From an uncultured Acidobacteriota bacterium (lineage in GTDB: Bacteria; Acidobacteriota; CAIWXX01): a stretch of DNA of 44,076 bases. Every line of letters starts with the position of its first letter. The stretch's first letter is position 1. The notes beneath the pieces are model-generated. The model was not told where the DNA came from, made no database searches, and saw only the letters and a list, made by a program, of their open reading frames with translations. Location: the NCBI GenBank assembly GCA_903916735.1, contig CAIWXX010000155.1, positions 1-44,076 on the forward strand. Direction: 5' to 3'. The position numbers and the translations under genes are program-made. Positions 1 to 8,093 of this stretch are shown here, in pieces.

Positions 1-3
1 CCA

Positions 4-63
4 CTCCAGGCGCTCTTCCGCCATCCCCGAGGACGGCGGAAGGGCGCCTGGAGGATATTTTTT
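4..63 (+). terminator. Rho-independent terminator-like hairpin
   Basis: Two 19-base arms (4-22 and 35-53) pair along their whole length with one G-U wobble around a 12-base loop, and a six-T run follows at 58-63. The T run lies on the right, so it fits termination of a plus-strand transcript entering from outside the window. It also lies just beyond the 3' end of the minus-strand transposase relic. A role as an element-terminal hairpin is therefore possible but not shown. Confidence 0.75.
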
Positions 64-185
64 CAGTGGCGTACGGCGGAAACATGGGTTCAGAGTAGGG
101 GATTTTGCAGACTCAGTCAAGAGCCACGATTGACGATAAGGTATTTCAGATAGAGGTTGGCCGTCGCGTGCATGTTCGGGGCGGA

Positions 186-1000
186 TTAGAAGCAATAGGC
201 GTCTGAGCCGGCGCAATCTCCCCCATCCGGTTCCGGGGAAATGACTGGCGGCGGACGTTCTTGGAGCTTGAGTACATCGAAGACGAACTTGATGGCGCGC
301 ATCGATGACCAAAATCACTTCGAACTTCGAACCGCTTTCGCAGAGAAGGGGGTAGACTTCGTAAACTTGCGGAATCATGCGTGCACAGGATTTTCGTCGA
401 GCCTTGATCCAGTCCTCCTCAGGCTCAGTAGTGGTTGATCCTGGAGATGTGTCGGGGTGCGGCTTCGATCCACGATGAGATTCTTTCCCTCTATGAGCGT
501 TTGAAAATTCGCCACATTATAATGGACGAGCTGGCAGCCCTTGTCTGGGATATGCGAGGTGAGGCGAGCGATCCAATCCAAGTAATCGAATGTTTTCGAT
601 TCGGGTTCGAACAGAGATCCGATGTCCCGGTCAGGTTGCGTTCCCTTCGCGTATATTTCAATTAGGGTCCATCGCCGAGCACGAGACGGCCGGATGAGGC
701 CGGTGAACGCACTGTGTACATGCCGATCTGCACGATCTCCTTCATGTCCGAGATGGGTGGGCCAATCCATGCGTCGAACCCTGTGTGCTTCCACGACCTG
801 ATCTTGTCCACCAGCTCGTGGCTGATGAGACCCTTCTCACGAAGCAACGAGAAAACCTTGGCCTCGAACAGCTCGCGCACGGTCTTCATATCGATGACCG
901 GAGCGGCCTCGAAATCGCCGTTCGCCAGGAATCCTCCACAGGTCACCTCGATTCCATGCACATGCGGCTGAAGGTTCCGTGTTGGATGCTCCGTGAGGAA
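186..1000 (-). pseudogene. IS91/Y2-family transposase relic
   Basis: No single frame is intact, but successive minus-strand frames read like the C-terminal half of an IS91/IS801-type (Y2, rolling-circle) transposase. Around 1000-960 the frame gives NLQPHVHGIEVTCGGF. At 890-770 it gives FEAKVFSLLREKGLI followed by a SWKHTGF-like segment. At 610-540 it gives DYLDWIARLTSHIPDKG, the typical D-x-L-x-x-L/I-x-x-H-I-P-D-x-G signature. At 390-320 it gives ARMIPQVYEVYPLLC, matching the family's conserved V-Y-E-V-D-P-L-x-C zinc-finger region, with cysteines lost. The frame then shifts and ends with a proline-rich tail at the TAA at 188-186. The N-terminal catalytic part is not recognisable upstream of 1000, where an in-frame stop occurs. 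This is an old, inactive copy. Family assignment is by memory of conserved motifs, not by a search. Confidence 0.7.
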
Positions 1001-1384
1001 GCCGCACAGTTTGCACTATCCTCTCAGCAGGCCGTTCTGTCCGCTACCGCTTTGTTGGAGGTTTATGGGTTGATCGAGTCCTTCCCGGCTGGGCAGAAGG
1101 GGGTTTGATTTGGGCGCATCCGCATGGAGGGAGTCGTGTTTCACCGGGCTCCGCCGATCCTCATCAATGACGCAGCGCGTCATGCTTCTTATCGAGGTAC
1201 TCTCATATGCACGAGGTGAAACCTCGGAAAGGAGGTGCGGGATGGAACAGGCTCTTCATGCACATGCCGGAAGAAGAACGGGTCGCATCATGGCTGCCAT
1301 TGGAATCGGAAATTGGCAAGAGGACGGTCAGACTGATGGCATGTGCCATTCACACCGTTCTCGTCTCAGAAGGAGGTCACGGGC
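1001..1384. other. Gap with one possible small ORF
   Basis: No recognisable gene. A possible 48-codon plus-strand frame begins with ATG at 1242, preceded by an AAGGAGG-like site. Its TGA at 1386-1388 overlaps the start of the recombinase relic as ATGA. Another open frame from 1207 reads through the same bases in a different phase. I cannot decide between them, and neither resembles a family I know. Confidence 0.3.
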
Positions 1385-1552
1385 ATGAACAGAGAAAACC
1401 AGAGTCACAAAATCACATCCGAGCATCTTCAGCATAAGGCCTTTGTCTACCTCCGGCAATCATCGCTGCGGCAAGTGCGCGAGAACCTCGAAAGTCAGAG
1501 ACTCCAGTACGGTCTGCTGGACCGCGCACGGGAGCTCGGTTGGCACGACATC
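1385..1552 (+). pseudogene. Serine recombinase, N-terminal fragment
   Basis: ATG at 1385 follows a good Shine-Dalgarno (AGGAGG, 1371-1376, 8 bases upstream). The first 56 codons match the resolvase/invertase catalytic domain of site-specific serine recombinases. A K-A-F-V-Y-L-R-Q-S stretch carries the catalytic serine (residue 26), followed by RENLESQRLQYGLLDRARELGW, the usual Q-V-R-E-N-x-E-S-Q-R region (quoted in two parts: RENLESQRLQ and YGLLDRARELGW). After residue 56 the frame stays open to 1810 but the similarity stops abruptly. The D-D-D-L-G-R-S-G segment, the helix E region and the DNA-binding parts are absent, so this cannot be an active enzyme. It is probably the stump of an integrated element, next to the Y2 transposase relic. 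Confidence 0.75.
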
Positions 1553-2182
1553 AAACCGCATGCCAGGAGCTTGAAATCAGGATCCTGTCACCAACTGGAG
1601 ACATGTCAACGATCGTTGACGGCACTCACGCCATACGCACTCAGTTTCGCTGCCTGGTTCAGTTTTTTCTACTTGATTTGGGGATACTTCAATCCCAGCA
1701 CGCCTTATGGCAAGTCCAGAATGAATGGCTTTTCTTTCGTCCATCCATCTGCTATCGAATATTTGCCTTCATCTCCCGGATCATGTCAAGCAGCTTGTGT
1801 AAAAGTGTAAAAGCACAGAGGACGCGATGGGGGTTTGGATCAGGGTTAAATCCATTAGAGATTGAGAAAATACTCCGGTCGATGCTTCTAACAGTTACGA
1901 AGCAAACCATGAGACGAGTCATCATCCGAAGAAGACCGGATCAAACTGAGTCTATCCAATTTTCGATTCGCCTTGACACCAGCCCGCTGCATGTCTATCT
2001 TTTGCTCGTGTTCCGCCATCGACCACTGCAAAATGACGGCCCGCCACGCTTTCCTCTGTCTCTCGGGACGGAGAATAGGTGCCGATGTCGACGCCGGGAA
2101 ACTCAATGACCTACGCCCGTGGCATTTGGACATCCAGAGCAGAAAAGCAAATCCTCATATTCCAGCGCAATCAATCGAAGTG
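1553..2182. other. Non-coding stretch between recombinase stump and sulP
   Basis: Several frames are open here, but none shows a recognisable domain, a convincing start or the composition of its neighbours. One is simply an upstream in-frame extension of the SulP gene. I see no RNA gene or clear terminator. Confidence 0.5.
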
Positions 2183-3934
2183 ATGCGGAACAACACATCG
2201 AGTGAGGCTGACCCCCGATCGCAGGGGTGGGGCTCGAAAATGGCCCGGTACTTTCCCATTCTCGATGCGTTCCATTCCCATCATCCTCGCGACTTCCTCG
2301 CCGACATCCAAGCAGGGATCATCATTTCGATTGTGATGATTCCACAGTCCATTGCGTACGCCGATCTGGCCGGCCTTCCGCCGGAAGTGGGACTTCATAC
2401 CGCGATTGTGACTTTCCTGATCTACGCACTGATCGGTCCCTCGCGTCAAATGGCCGTGGGCCCGACATCCATCGGCTCGCTCATGGTCGCCCTCGCTCTT
2501 ATGCCACATCGGTTCACCTCTGAGCAATATGTCATGAGCGCCATATTCCTGGCTCTGGTGGTCGGTTCTTTCTTTCTCATTCTGGGAATTTTCAAGGTCG
2601 GAAATCTGGAGAATTTCATTTCTCAGCCGGTGTTGCTGGGGTTGACGACGGCCATGGTTCTGATCATCACCATCGCCCAGACACCTCACCTCCTCGGCAT
2701 TCACATCGATTACGGAAACGGATCCCATCATATTATTCAGACGCTTTTGCTTCTCATCCTGCAGGCAGGCAAGATGCGCTGGGAAGTTTTGATGATCGGA
2801 TCGGTGGGTATCGCATCCATCATTATCTGCCGACGCATCAATCCTCTCATTCCGGGACCACTCATTAATATGCTGCTTGGAGCAGGTCTCATGTTCGCAA
2901 TTAGCCGGCTATTCGGACACACCGTGGATGTAGTCGGTGAAATTCGGAGCTCCTTGCCGGTTTTCTCGCCACCTCGCCTGACACCCCTTCTCGGCACAGG
3001 CGCCACAATGCCAGCGTCACTCGTGCGCGCGGGCCTGGCCATCGGCATCGTCACGTATCTTCAGACGATTTCCGCTGCAAAAATCCTGGCAGGGCGCACC
3101 GGGCGTCGTCTTGATGCCAACCGGGAACTCATTGCTCTCGGCGTCGCCAACCTTGGTGGTGCGATGTTTCACTGCTATCCGGCTGCCGGCAGTCTTACGA
3201 CGTCCTCCGCCAGCTATCGGGCAGGCTCCAGAAGTCAACTTGCTTCGGTCGTTTCCGTCCTCATGACGATACTCACCCTGATCTATCTGACGCCATACCT
3301 GTCACGTGTGCCACGGGCCTGTTTGTCTGCGATCATCGTCGTTTCCGTCCTGAGCTTGATCCACATGCCATCGATCTCCCGCGCTTTCAGAATCAAGAAA
3401 AGCGATGGAATGGTGATCGTGATGACATTCATTTTGACACTGGCTCTGGGCGCTGATACGGGTATTTTCTTCGGGATCATCGTTTCACTGGGTATGATCA
3501 TCTGGCAAACGGCGCGGCCTCGCATTTCATGCATGGGTGCACCCGGCGGCGTCTCTTCCGGTGGCGATCGTGATCAACCTGCGGTTCAGGCCACAGATCC
3601 GGCTGTGATCATCGTCAAGGTGGAAGGGCCGCTTCTTTTTACGAGTGTAAGTTATATCGAGAACACCGTCATCAATCTTCTCGTCGACAACCCCAAAGTT
3701 GGAACCGTCATTCTGGATGCCGTCGCCATTACGGATTTGGACACTTCGGGGGAAAAGATGCTGTGGGATCTCTTGAGAATGATGATTTTGAGGGAAATGG
3801 ATTTCGTTATTGCAGGTGCAACTCAGACGGTCACGAAAATCATGCATCGCTCCGGTTTCCAAAAATTCCTCGGAGCCGAGAATTATTATTCGTCAGTCTC
3901 GGATGCGATTGCCGCTCGGCACCGGGTGAACTGA
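2183..3934 (+). CDS. SulP-family anion transporter with STAS domain
   Basis: A 583-residue inner-membrane transporter of the SLC26/SulP family, which moves sulfate, bicarbonate or related anions by symport or exchange. The N-terminal signature IPQSIAYADLAGLPPEVGL is visible in the first transmembrane region, followed by the family's V-G-P-T-S-I-G-S segment and about 10-12 further hydrophobic spans. A cytoplasmic STAS domain occupies roughly the last 120 residues and contains ITDLDTSGEKML, with the D-x-S-G motif that carries the regulatory serine in related proteins. ATG 2183 was chosen because the preceding codons back to 1973 look non-coding. ATG 2240, 19 codons later, is an alternative, and neither has a strong Shine-Dalgarno. 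The substrate cannot be deduced from sequence. No carbonic anhydrase or sulfur gene lies nearby. The gene stands alone. Confidence 0.9.
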   Translation: MRNNTSSEADPRSQGWGSKMARYFPILDAFHSHHPRDFLADIQAGIIISIVMIPQSIAYADLAGLPPEVGLHTAIVTFLIYALIGPSRQMAVGPTSIGSLMVALALMPHRFTSEQYVMSAIFLALVVGSFFLILGIFKVGNLENFISQPVLLGLTTAMVLIITIAQTPHLLGIHIDYGNGSHHIIQTLLLLILQAGKMRWEVLMIGSVGIASIIICRRINPLIPGPLINMLLGAGLMFAISRLFGHTVDVVGEIRSSLPVFSPPRLTPLLGTGATMPASLVRAGLAIGIVTYLQTISAAKILAGRTGRRLDANRELIALGVANLGGAMFHCYPAAGSLTTSSASYRAGSRSQLASVVSVLMTILTLIYLTPYLSRVPRACLSAIIVVSVLSLIHMPSISRAFRIKKSDGMVIVMTFILTLALGADTGIFFGIIVSLGMIIWQTARPRISCMGAPGGVSSGGDRDQPAVQATDPAVIIVKVEGPLLFTSVSYIENTVINLLVDNPKVGTVILDAVAITDLDTSGEKMLWDLLRMMILREMDFVIAGATQTVTKIMHRSGFQKFLGAENYYSSVSDAIAARHRVN

Positions 3935-4333
3935 TTTTCCAGAGAATAAAAAGAAAGCCATATGAAACCGAAGCCGACTGTTTCGCCGGCTTATAGGGGC
4001 ACCTCACGATTATTCCTAGCTCGGAATAACGCACAACAGAGGCTGATACACCAACTTGCTGAAGGATATTCTTCCGCCGCACATCAATTCCACGAACGAG
4101 CACCTGGCGGCAGTACTTCGGAGTTCATACAACATGGTATTTGCATTAATGACGGTCGCATGGCTCGAATATCATCCCCGAATGCTGGTGCATAAATACA
4201 AGGAATTTCGCTTGCCGGCGACTCTATTGTCATCTCCGCATTGTGCACTGCCATTCGCACTCGTCGATCGACCAGTTAAGCAAGTCCTTACATTATAGAT
4301 CGAGCATTGGTTGCTGACGACGAGGCTTCTTTT
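3935..4333. other. Intergenic region, nothing recognised
   Basis: This lies between the sulP stop and the 3' end of the sigma-factor relic. Short open frames occur on both strands without domain signatures or ribosome-binding sites. A weak six-base-pair hairpin sits near 3968-3990 without a T run, so I do not call it a terminator. Confidence 0.5.
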
Positions 4334-4896
4334 CTAGCCCTTTGACGGGTCATCCTCCTTGAATCCGGCGCCGTACACGGCGGCGAGCAGATGCCCGGCT
4401 CGTCCCAGAGCGCTCATAAGATAAATAATCGCTAGAATCCCACCACGAGAGTCGATTTCATGTATCGGTGAATAAGAACATCAGTGGCTCTTTTTCGAGA
4501 GACAGCATGGCGATGCGCCCGGGCCAAGGCCCGATGCCCATCGACCAGAATTCGCTGGATGCGCGCGGCACTGGCATCGTAGCGAGGCAGGCCGCTGATG
4601 TTCGCATGGAATTCATCCTCGTCGAGCAGCCGGGAGCGGCGATAACTCAGAAAGAGATTTCTGGCCACCGTAAACAGCCAGGCCGCGAGACATGTGTCCT
4701 CGGTTGGCGACGTTGATTTCATTGCCAACCGCACAAACGTATCTTGCAGAAGGTCTTCAGCAATGTCGTGCCGTCTGCTCATGCGGAGCAGATAGCCAAA
4801 CAACCGGAGGCGGTAGTGATGAAACACCTCATAGAATGCGGTTGAATCGGCCTCCCGGAGCCGGCCAACCATCTCCTGCTCATGCACCCGCTCCAT
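4334..4896 (-). pseudogene. ECF sigma-70 factor, frameshifted in region 4
   Basis: The first part, from ATG 4896, is a clear ECF sigma factor region 2. It reads YEVFHHYRLRLFGYLLRMSR and then AEDLLQDTFVRLA, ending in AWLFTVARNLFLSYRRSR. This frame stops at 4432 after losing similarity near 4520. A different minus-strand frame then supplies what looks like the end of region 4, with IYLMSALGRAGHLL and a C-terminal tail ending at the TAG at 4336-4334. MSALGRARxLL is typical of the region 4.2 recognition helix. At least one frameshift and degenerate spacing separate the two halves, so a working promoter-recognition domain is unlikely. It is divergent from the small membrane protein at 5051, an arrangement in which such a factor often controls its neighbours. 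No anti-sigma factor is seen. Confidence 0.7.
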
Positions 4897-5050
4897 ACAC
4901 AGTACAATGCACGATCCGCCGAAGCGTGACAAGCCTCTTGTGATGATGGCTGTCACGCTCACCGCGCTTCAAACGTTTTCCATATTGTGTGAGCACGGTA
5001 GGACAGTGCTCGCCGGGGAAAAAAGCCAGTTATTGAGGAGGGTTAAGGAG

Positions 5051-5398
5051 ATGAGCATTTTATTAAATGGATTCGTTCACATGAGCCTTGTTGCAGTTCT
5101 TGGGATCATCACATTGGTTGCGGCCATTGCATTTGCAACACACCCAGGCGAACGAAAGCTCGGGTTCATTCGTCCGCTGTCCATCGCGACGACATTCTCT
5201 ATTCTCAGCGCCATCTGCGGCGGCATGGGCGCGACATTTCTTCGTGTCAGCTCCGTTGTGGAGACCGGCGAGCCAGGCGGGCTCCATCAAGCGATGATCG
5301 CCGATTTGGCCGAGACAACCGTACCGGGCATTATTGGATTCGCCCTTCTTGCCTTGTCATGGTTCCTGGTGTTTGTCGGACTCCGAAGAATGGCGTAA
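5051..5398 (+). CDS. Small polytopic membrane protein, MotA/ExbB-like
   Basis: A 115-residue protein with three likely transmembrane segments (about residues 9-29, 43-63 and 92-112) and a short polar loop rich in E, G and H between the second and third. The start at 5051 is fixed by GAGGAGGG at 5035-5042, eight bases upstream. The hydrophobic pattern and the A-E-T-T-V-P-G-I-I-G-F-A segment resemble the pore-forming part of MotA/TolQ/ExbB proton-channel proteins, where a T-x-P-G stretch is common. It is much shorter than those proteins and has no ExbD/TolR partner here, so the assignment is tentative. It lies 13 bases upstream of the broken hydrolase, probably co-transcribed. Confidence 0.6.
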   Translation: MSILLNGFVHMSLVAVLGIITLVAAIAFATHPGERKLGFIRPLSIATTFSILSAICGGMGATFLRVSSVVETGEPGGLHQAMIADLAETTVPGIIGFALLALSWFLVFVGLRRMA

Positions 5399-5411
5399 CG
5401 AAGGTGTTCTC

Positions 5412-6366
5412 ATGAACGAGGAATGCGTGATGTCCGAGGATCACACGAACAGCACTCTCAATTCGAGTCGCATATCCCTTCGTTCCCGATTCTGGAAGTG
5501 GACAAAACGACTGTTAGCAGCGATTGTTCTTCTATTGCTTCTGCTCGCATGTGCAGGCGCAACCGACCGGGCTATCGCGACATGGTCAGACACGAAGAAG
5601 TTTCCGCCACCCGGCCAGATGATTGACGTAGGTGGATATCGAATGCACCTGTTGTGCCGCGGAAAGAGCGGCCCTGTCATCATCATGGACATGCTACTCG
5701 GTGAGGGATCCATGGGTTGGAGCTTGATCCAGGATGACACAGCCTGCTTCACACAAACATGCTCATTTGATAGGCCCGGATATGGGTGGAGCGATCCGGG
5801 ATCAAAGCATCGCACCAGCGACCGGATTGTCACGGAATTGCACATGCTCCTTGCGAAGTCAGGCCTTCCGAAACCGTACGTCCTGGCCGGAGCATCCTTC
5901 GGAGGCGCTAATGTTAAATTATTTGCCCTTCGCTATCCCCGAGATGTGGGGGGGCCTCATTCTCATTGACTCAGTCCACGAGAACCAGAACTCCCGTCTG
6001 CCGCCGTCTATTGTTTCGGCAGGTCCATCGCTCGGTGCACTCAGGCTCTTTCAAATTGCAGCCCACCTCGGCATCCCCCGGATCGCCGATATGCCCATCG
6101 GCATTGCGTCAATGAACATTCTTCCCAAAAATCTCCGGACGGAGGCACGTGCGGTCGCATTCAGAGCCGACATGGTCGATGTTATCCACGACGAGACCGC
6201 GGCTCTCCCAGAAAGCTTCGCACAACCAAAAAAAGCCAAGGATGCGGCTGGGCAACCTTCGCGACTTATGTGCGCTAACGGACACCATCTGAATTTATGC
6301 CGTTTTTTTCATGAACAACGTTGCATTACGGAACATTTTGGGACTCAATTTCGTTCTAATAATTAA
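5412..6366 (+). pseudogene. Alpha/beta hydrolase, broken at a G7 run
   Basis: ATG 5412 (AAGG seven bases upstream) opens a membrane-anchored alpha/beta hydrolase. It has a basic N-terminus, one strongly hydrophobic helix (LLAAIVLLLLLLACAGA) and a DRPGYGWSDPG motif. The nucleophile elbow is GASFGG, with serine as catalytic residue. The reading frame ends prematurely at 5969 because of seven consecutive Gs at 5948-5954. With six Gs the protein would continue GGLILIDSVHENQ in the frame that runs to 6366. That is the normal strand after the nucleophile helix. The continued frame also ends oddly. The expected L-x-x-G-H-H region is recognisable only as a scrambled CANGHHLN, and the last part does not look like a cap or catalytic-histidine region. 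This is either a single-base sequencing error plus a divergent end, or a decaying gene. Confidence 0.75.
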
Positions 6367-6391
6367 GAGGATATAGGAAAAAGGAGGCATC

Positions 6392-6976
6392 ATGAGACGG
6401 GCACTGATGGGAGCAATTCTGGCGTTCGTGGCGATCACTATCATTTTTGTCGCTGTGGCATCTGCAGCCGATCAGGAGATGTGGCTGCATGTCAAGGTCC
6501 AAAGCACACGCGGAGAGGGCGAAACCGTTCGTGTGAATGTGCCGATATCGCTGGCAGAAAAGGTGATCCCCCTGATCAAATCGGATGAATTCCATGGGGG
6601 TAAAATCAAAATTGGCGATATCCGTCAAACACATGACGTCGATATCGACCTTCCCGCCCTGATGGCCGCCGTGCGCGATACCAAGGATGGGGAATTTGTC
6701 ACGGTCCAGAGCAAGCATGAGAATGTACGCGTCGCAAAAGAAAACGGCAATCTCGTTGTCGCCGTGCGCGACTCCAAAGATGGCAAAAATGAGAAAGTGG
6801 ATGTCACAATTCCTCTGAGCATCGTCGAAGCCATGACATCTACAAATAAAGACGAGATCGATGTGCTCGCTGTTTTGAAAGCGCTCCGGTCGCACGGCGA
6901 CCTTAAACTGGTCACCGCGGTCGATGGCGACGAAACCGTGGGGGTCTGGATCGACTCGAAGAATACAATCGAGTGA
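6392..6976 (+). CDS. Secreted protein with two copies of a beta-rich unit
   Basis: A 194-residue protein with a signal peptide (about residues 1-25, cleavage after ASA). The start is supported by AAGGAGG shortly upstream. The mature part is an internal duplication. Unit one begins WLHVKVQSTRGEGETVRVNV and continues P-I-S-L-A-E-K-V. Unit two begins VAVRDSKDGKNEKVDVTI and continues P-L-S-I-V-E-A-M. Each is followed by a stretch with D-x-x-A-L-x-A-[VL]-R and an E-x-V-x-V strand. I do not know the fold or function. The pattern suggests paired beta-strands separated by an acidic helix. The downstream gene encodes a protein built from the same unit, 12 bases away and very likely in one transcript. 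Periplasmic or surface location is inferred from the signal peptide. Confidence 0.8.
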   Translation: MRRALMGAILAFVAITIIFVAVASAADQEMWLHVKVQSTRGEGETVRVNVPISLAEKVIPLIKSDEFHGGKIKIGDIRQTHDVDIDLPALMAAVRDTKDGEFVTVQSKHENVRVAKENGNLVVAVRDSKDGKNEKVDVTIPLSIVEAMTSTNKDEIDVLAVLKALRSHGDLKLVTAVDGDETVGVWIDSKNTIE

Positions 6977-6988
6977 TCAGGGGGCGTT

Positions 6989-7414
6989 ATGACAATCAAA
7001 ACAGGGCTGCTCCTCGGGTTCATTGTTCTACTCGGGTTGGTTTTCGGCCAGGGCATGATTTATGTCGATGTGAAGGAACACCATGACGGAATGCATATCT
7101 GGCTCCCTGTCCCGGTCTCTCTGGCGCGGCTGGGAGTGACATTCATTCCGAAAGACAATCTGGCCGAAGCCGCAAAGCAGATGCAGCCGTGGATGCCTGT
7201 TATCCAAACCACCTGCGATGAACTGAGCCGCATACCCGATACGGTTCTGGTGCAGGTCGATAACAGCCATGAACACGTGTGCATCGAGAAACGCGGAGGA
7301 TCGATCTATATCGATGTCAATTCAAACAACGACCAGGTACATATATCATTCCCTGTGCATGCTGTCGGATCGATCGTCGCTCAAATCGCCCGCACCCATG
7401 ATCATCACTTGTAG
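6989..7414 (+). CDS. Secreted paralogue of the preceding repeat protein
   Basis: A 141-residue protein with a hydrophobic N-terminal signal segment (about residues 1-20). The unit VDVKEHHDGMHIWLPVPVSL corresponds to the VxVxxxxxGExVxVxVPxSL unit of the upstream protein. A second, shorter copy follows (YIDVNSNNDQVHISFPVHAV). The single cysteines near residues 70 and 93 could form a disulfide if the protein is exported. It starts 12 bases after the upstream stop, with a G-rich stretch as a weak ribosome-binding site. Function is unknown. The two genes probably arose by tandem duplication and act together. Confidence 0.75.
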   Translation: MTIKTGLLLGFIVLLGLVFGQGMIYVDVKEHHDGMHIWLPVPVSLARLGVTFIPKDNLAEAAKQMQPWMPVIQTTCDELSRIPDTVLVQVDNSHEHVCIEKRGGSIYIDVNSNNDQVHISFPVHAVGSIVAQIARTHDHHL

Positions 7415-7518
7415 AGTTCGAGCACACAGGCTCATTGACATAAATAAAAGGCGGCCGGGAATTGGGGACTGAGACTGAACGGTTCAGTTTCCGGTTCCCG
7501 GTTCCCAGTTGTTTGCGC

Positions 7519-7547
7519 GGCAGGGCACGTCACACAGGTGCCTTGCC
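7519..7547. terminator. Hairpin between convergent genes
   Basis: Ten-base arms (7519-7528 and 7538-7547) pair with one G-U wobble around a nine-base loop. It lies between a plus-strand gene ending at 7414 and a minus-strand gene ending at 7638. There is no T run on either side, so intrinsic termination is uncertain, but the position suits a bidirectional transcription end. The rest of the 7415-7637 gap holds only short G/A-rich inverted sequences. Confidence 0.45.
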
Positions 7548-7637
7548 GTTTCGCATCCGAATTTCACCCCGATCGAACTGATCGCGCATCACGGTAGCTG
7601 AGCATTTTCCCGATCACACAATCGGGAGGCGCCATAA

Positions 7638-8078
7638 TTACGGTGCCAGGTCGAAGAGAATGGTCTGGCCAATCGCGAGCTTCCTGTGTTCGATCATTCC
7701 TGCCTGGAGCTCAAGCACATAGAGAGCATTCGTTCCAGGGGAATAGCTCGGACACTCTTTCGATCGGCACGGCGGGAGGTTTTTCTCCAGATGGACAATC
7801 TGCTTGCGTTCGTTGAGCCAGATGATGTCAAGAGGGATCTCGCAGTTCTTCATCCAAAAGGGGGAGATGGATGAGACCTCCATCAAGAAAAGCATCCCCT
7901 GGTCGGCTGGCAGGGATTTGCGATACATGAGGCCGAGCGTCCTTTTTTCGGGCGAATCGGCGATTTGAGCATGAATTGGCGTGCCATCTGGAAGTGAAAC
8001 GGTCACAACCGCATATGATGGCGCATTCTGCAGCGAGAGCTGCAGAACAAACATTCCGAATGCGCAACAGAGAATCAC
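7638..8078 (-). CDS. DUF192 family exported protein
   Basis: A 146-residue protein with an N-terminal hydrophobic segment and a complete DUF192 domain. Diagnostic stretches are RTLGLMYRKSLPADQGMLFL, FWMKNCEIPLDIIWL, a CPSYSP segment and YVLELQAG. The family is a small beta-barrel found in many bacteria and archaea, often exported, with no established biochemical role. The start is a GTG at 8078, 15 bases after the stop of the gene upstream and in the same frame. ATG 8054 is an alternative but would remove most of the signal segment. Probably co-transcribed with the GspG-like protein gene. Confidence 0.85.
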   Translation of the reverse strand: MILCCAFGMFVLQLSLQNAPSYAVVTVSLPDGTPIHAQIADSPEKRTLGLMYRKSLPADQGMLFLMEVSSISPFWMKNCEIPLDIIWLNERKQIVHLEKNLPPCRSKECPSYSPGTNALYVLELQAGMIEHRKLAIGQTILFDLAP

Positions 8079-8093
8079 ACTGCGACTCGATCT

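Noticed and set aside
1973-2182. Upstream in-frame extension of the SulP gene
   Set aside because: The added 70 codons have no SulP similarity and unlikely composition. The transporter begins naturally at 2183 or 2240.
2171-2731. 186-codon minus-strand open frame opposite sulP
   Set aside because: The plus strand clearly encodes a SulP transporter, and the antisense peptide is a His/Arg/Asp-rich artefact.
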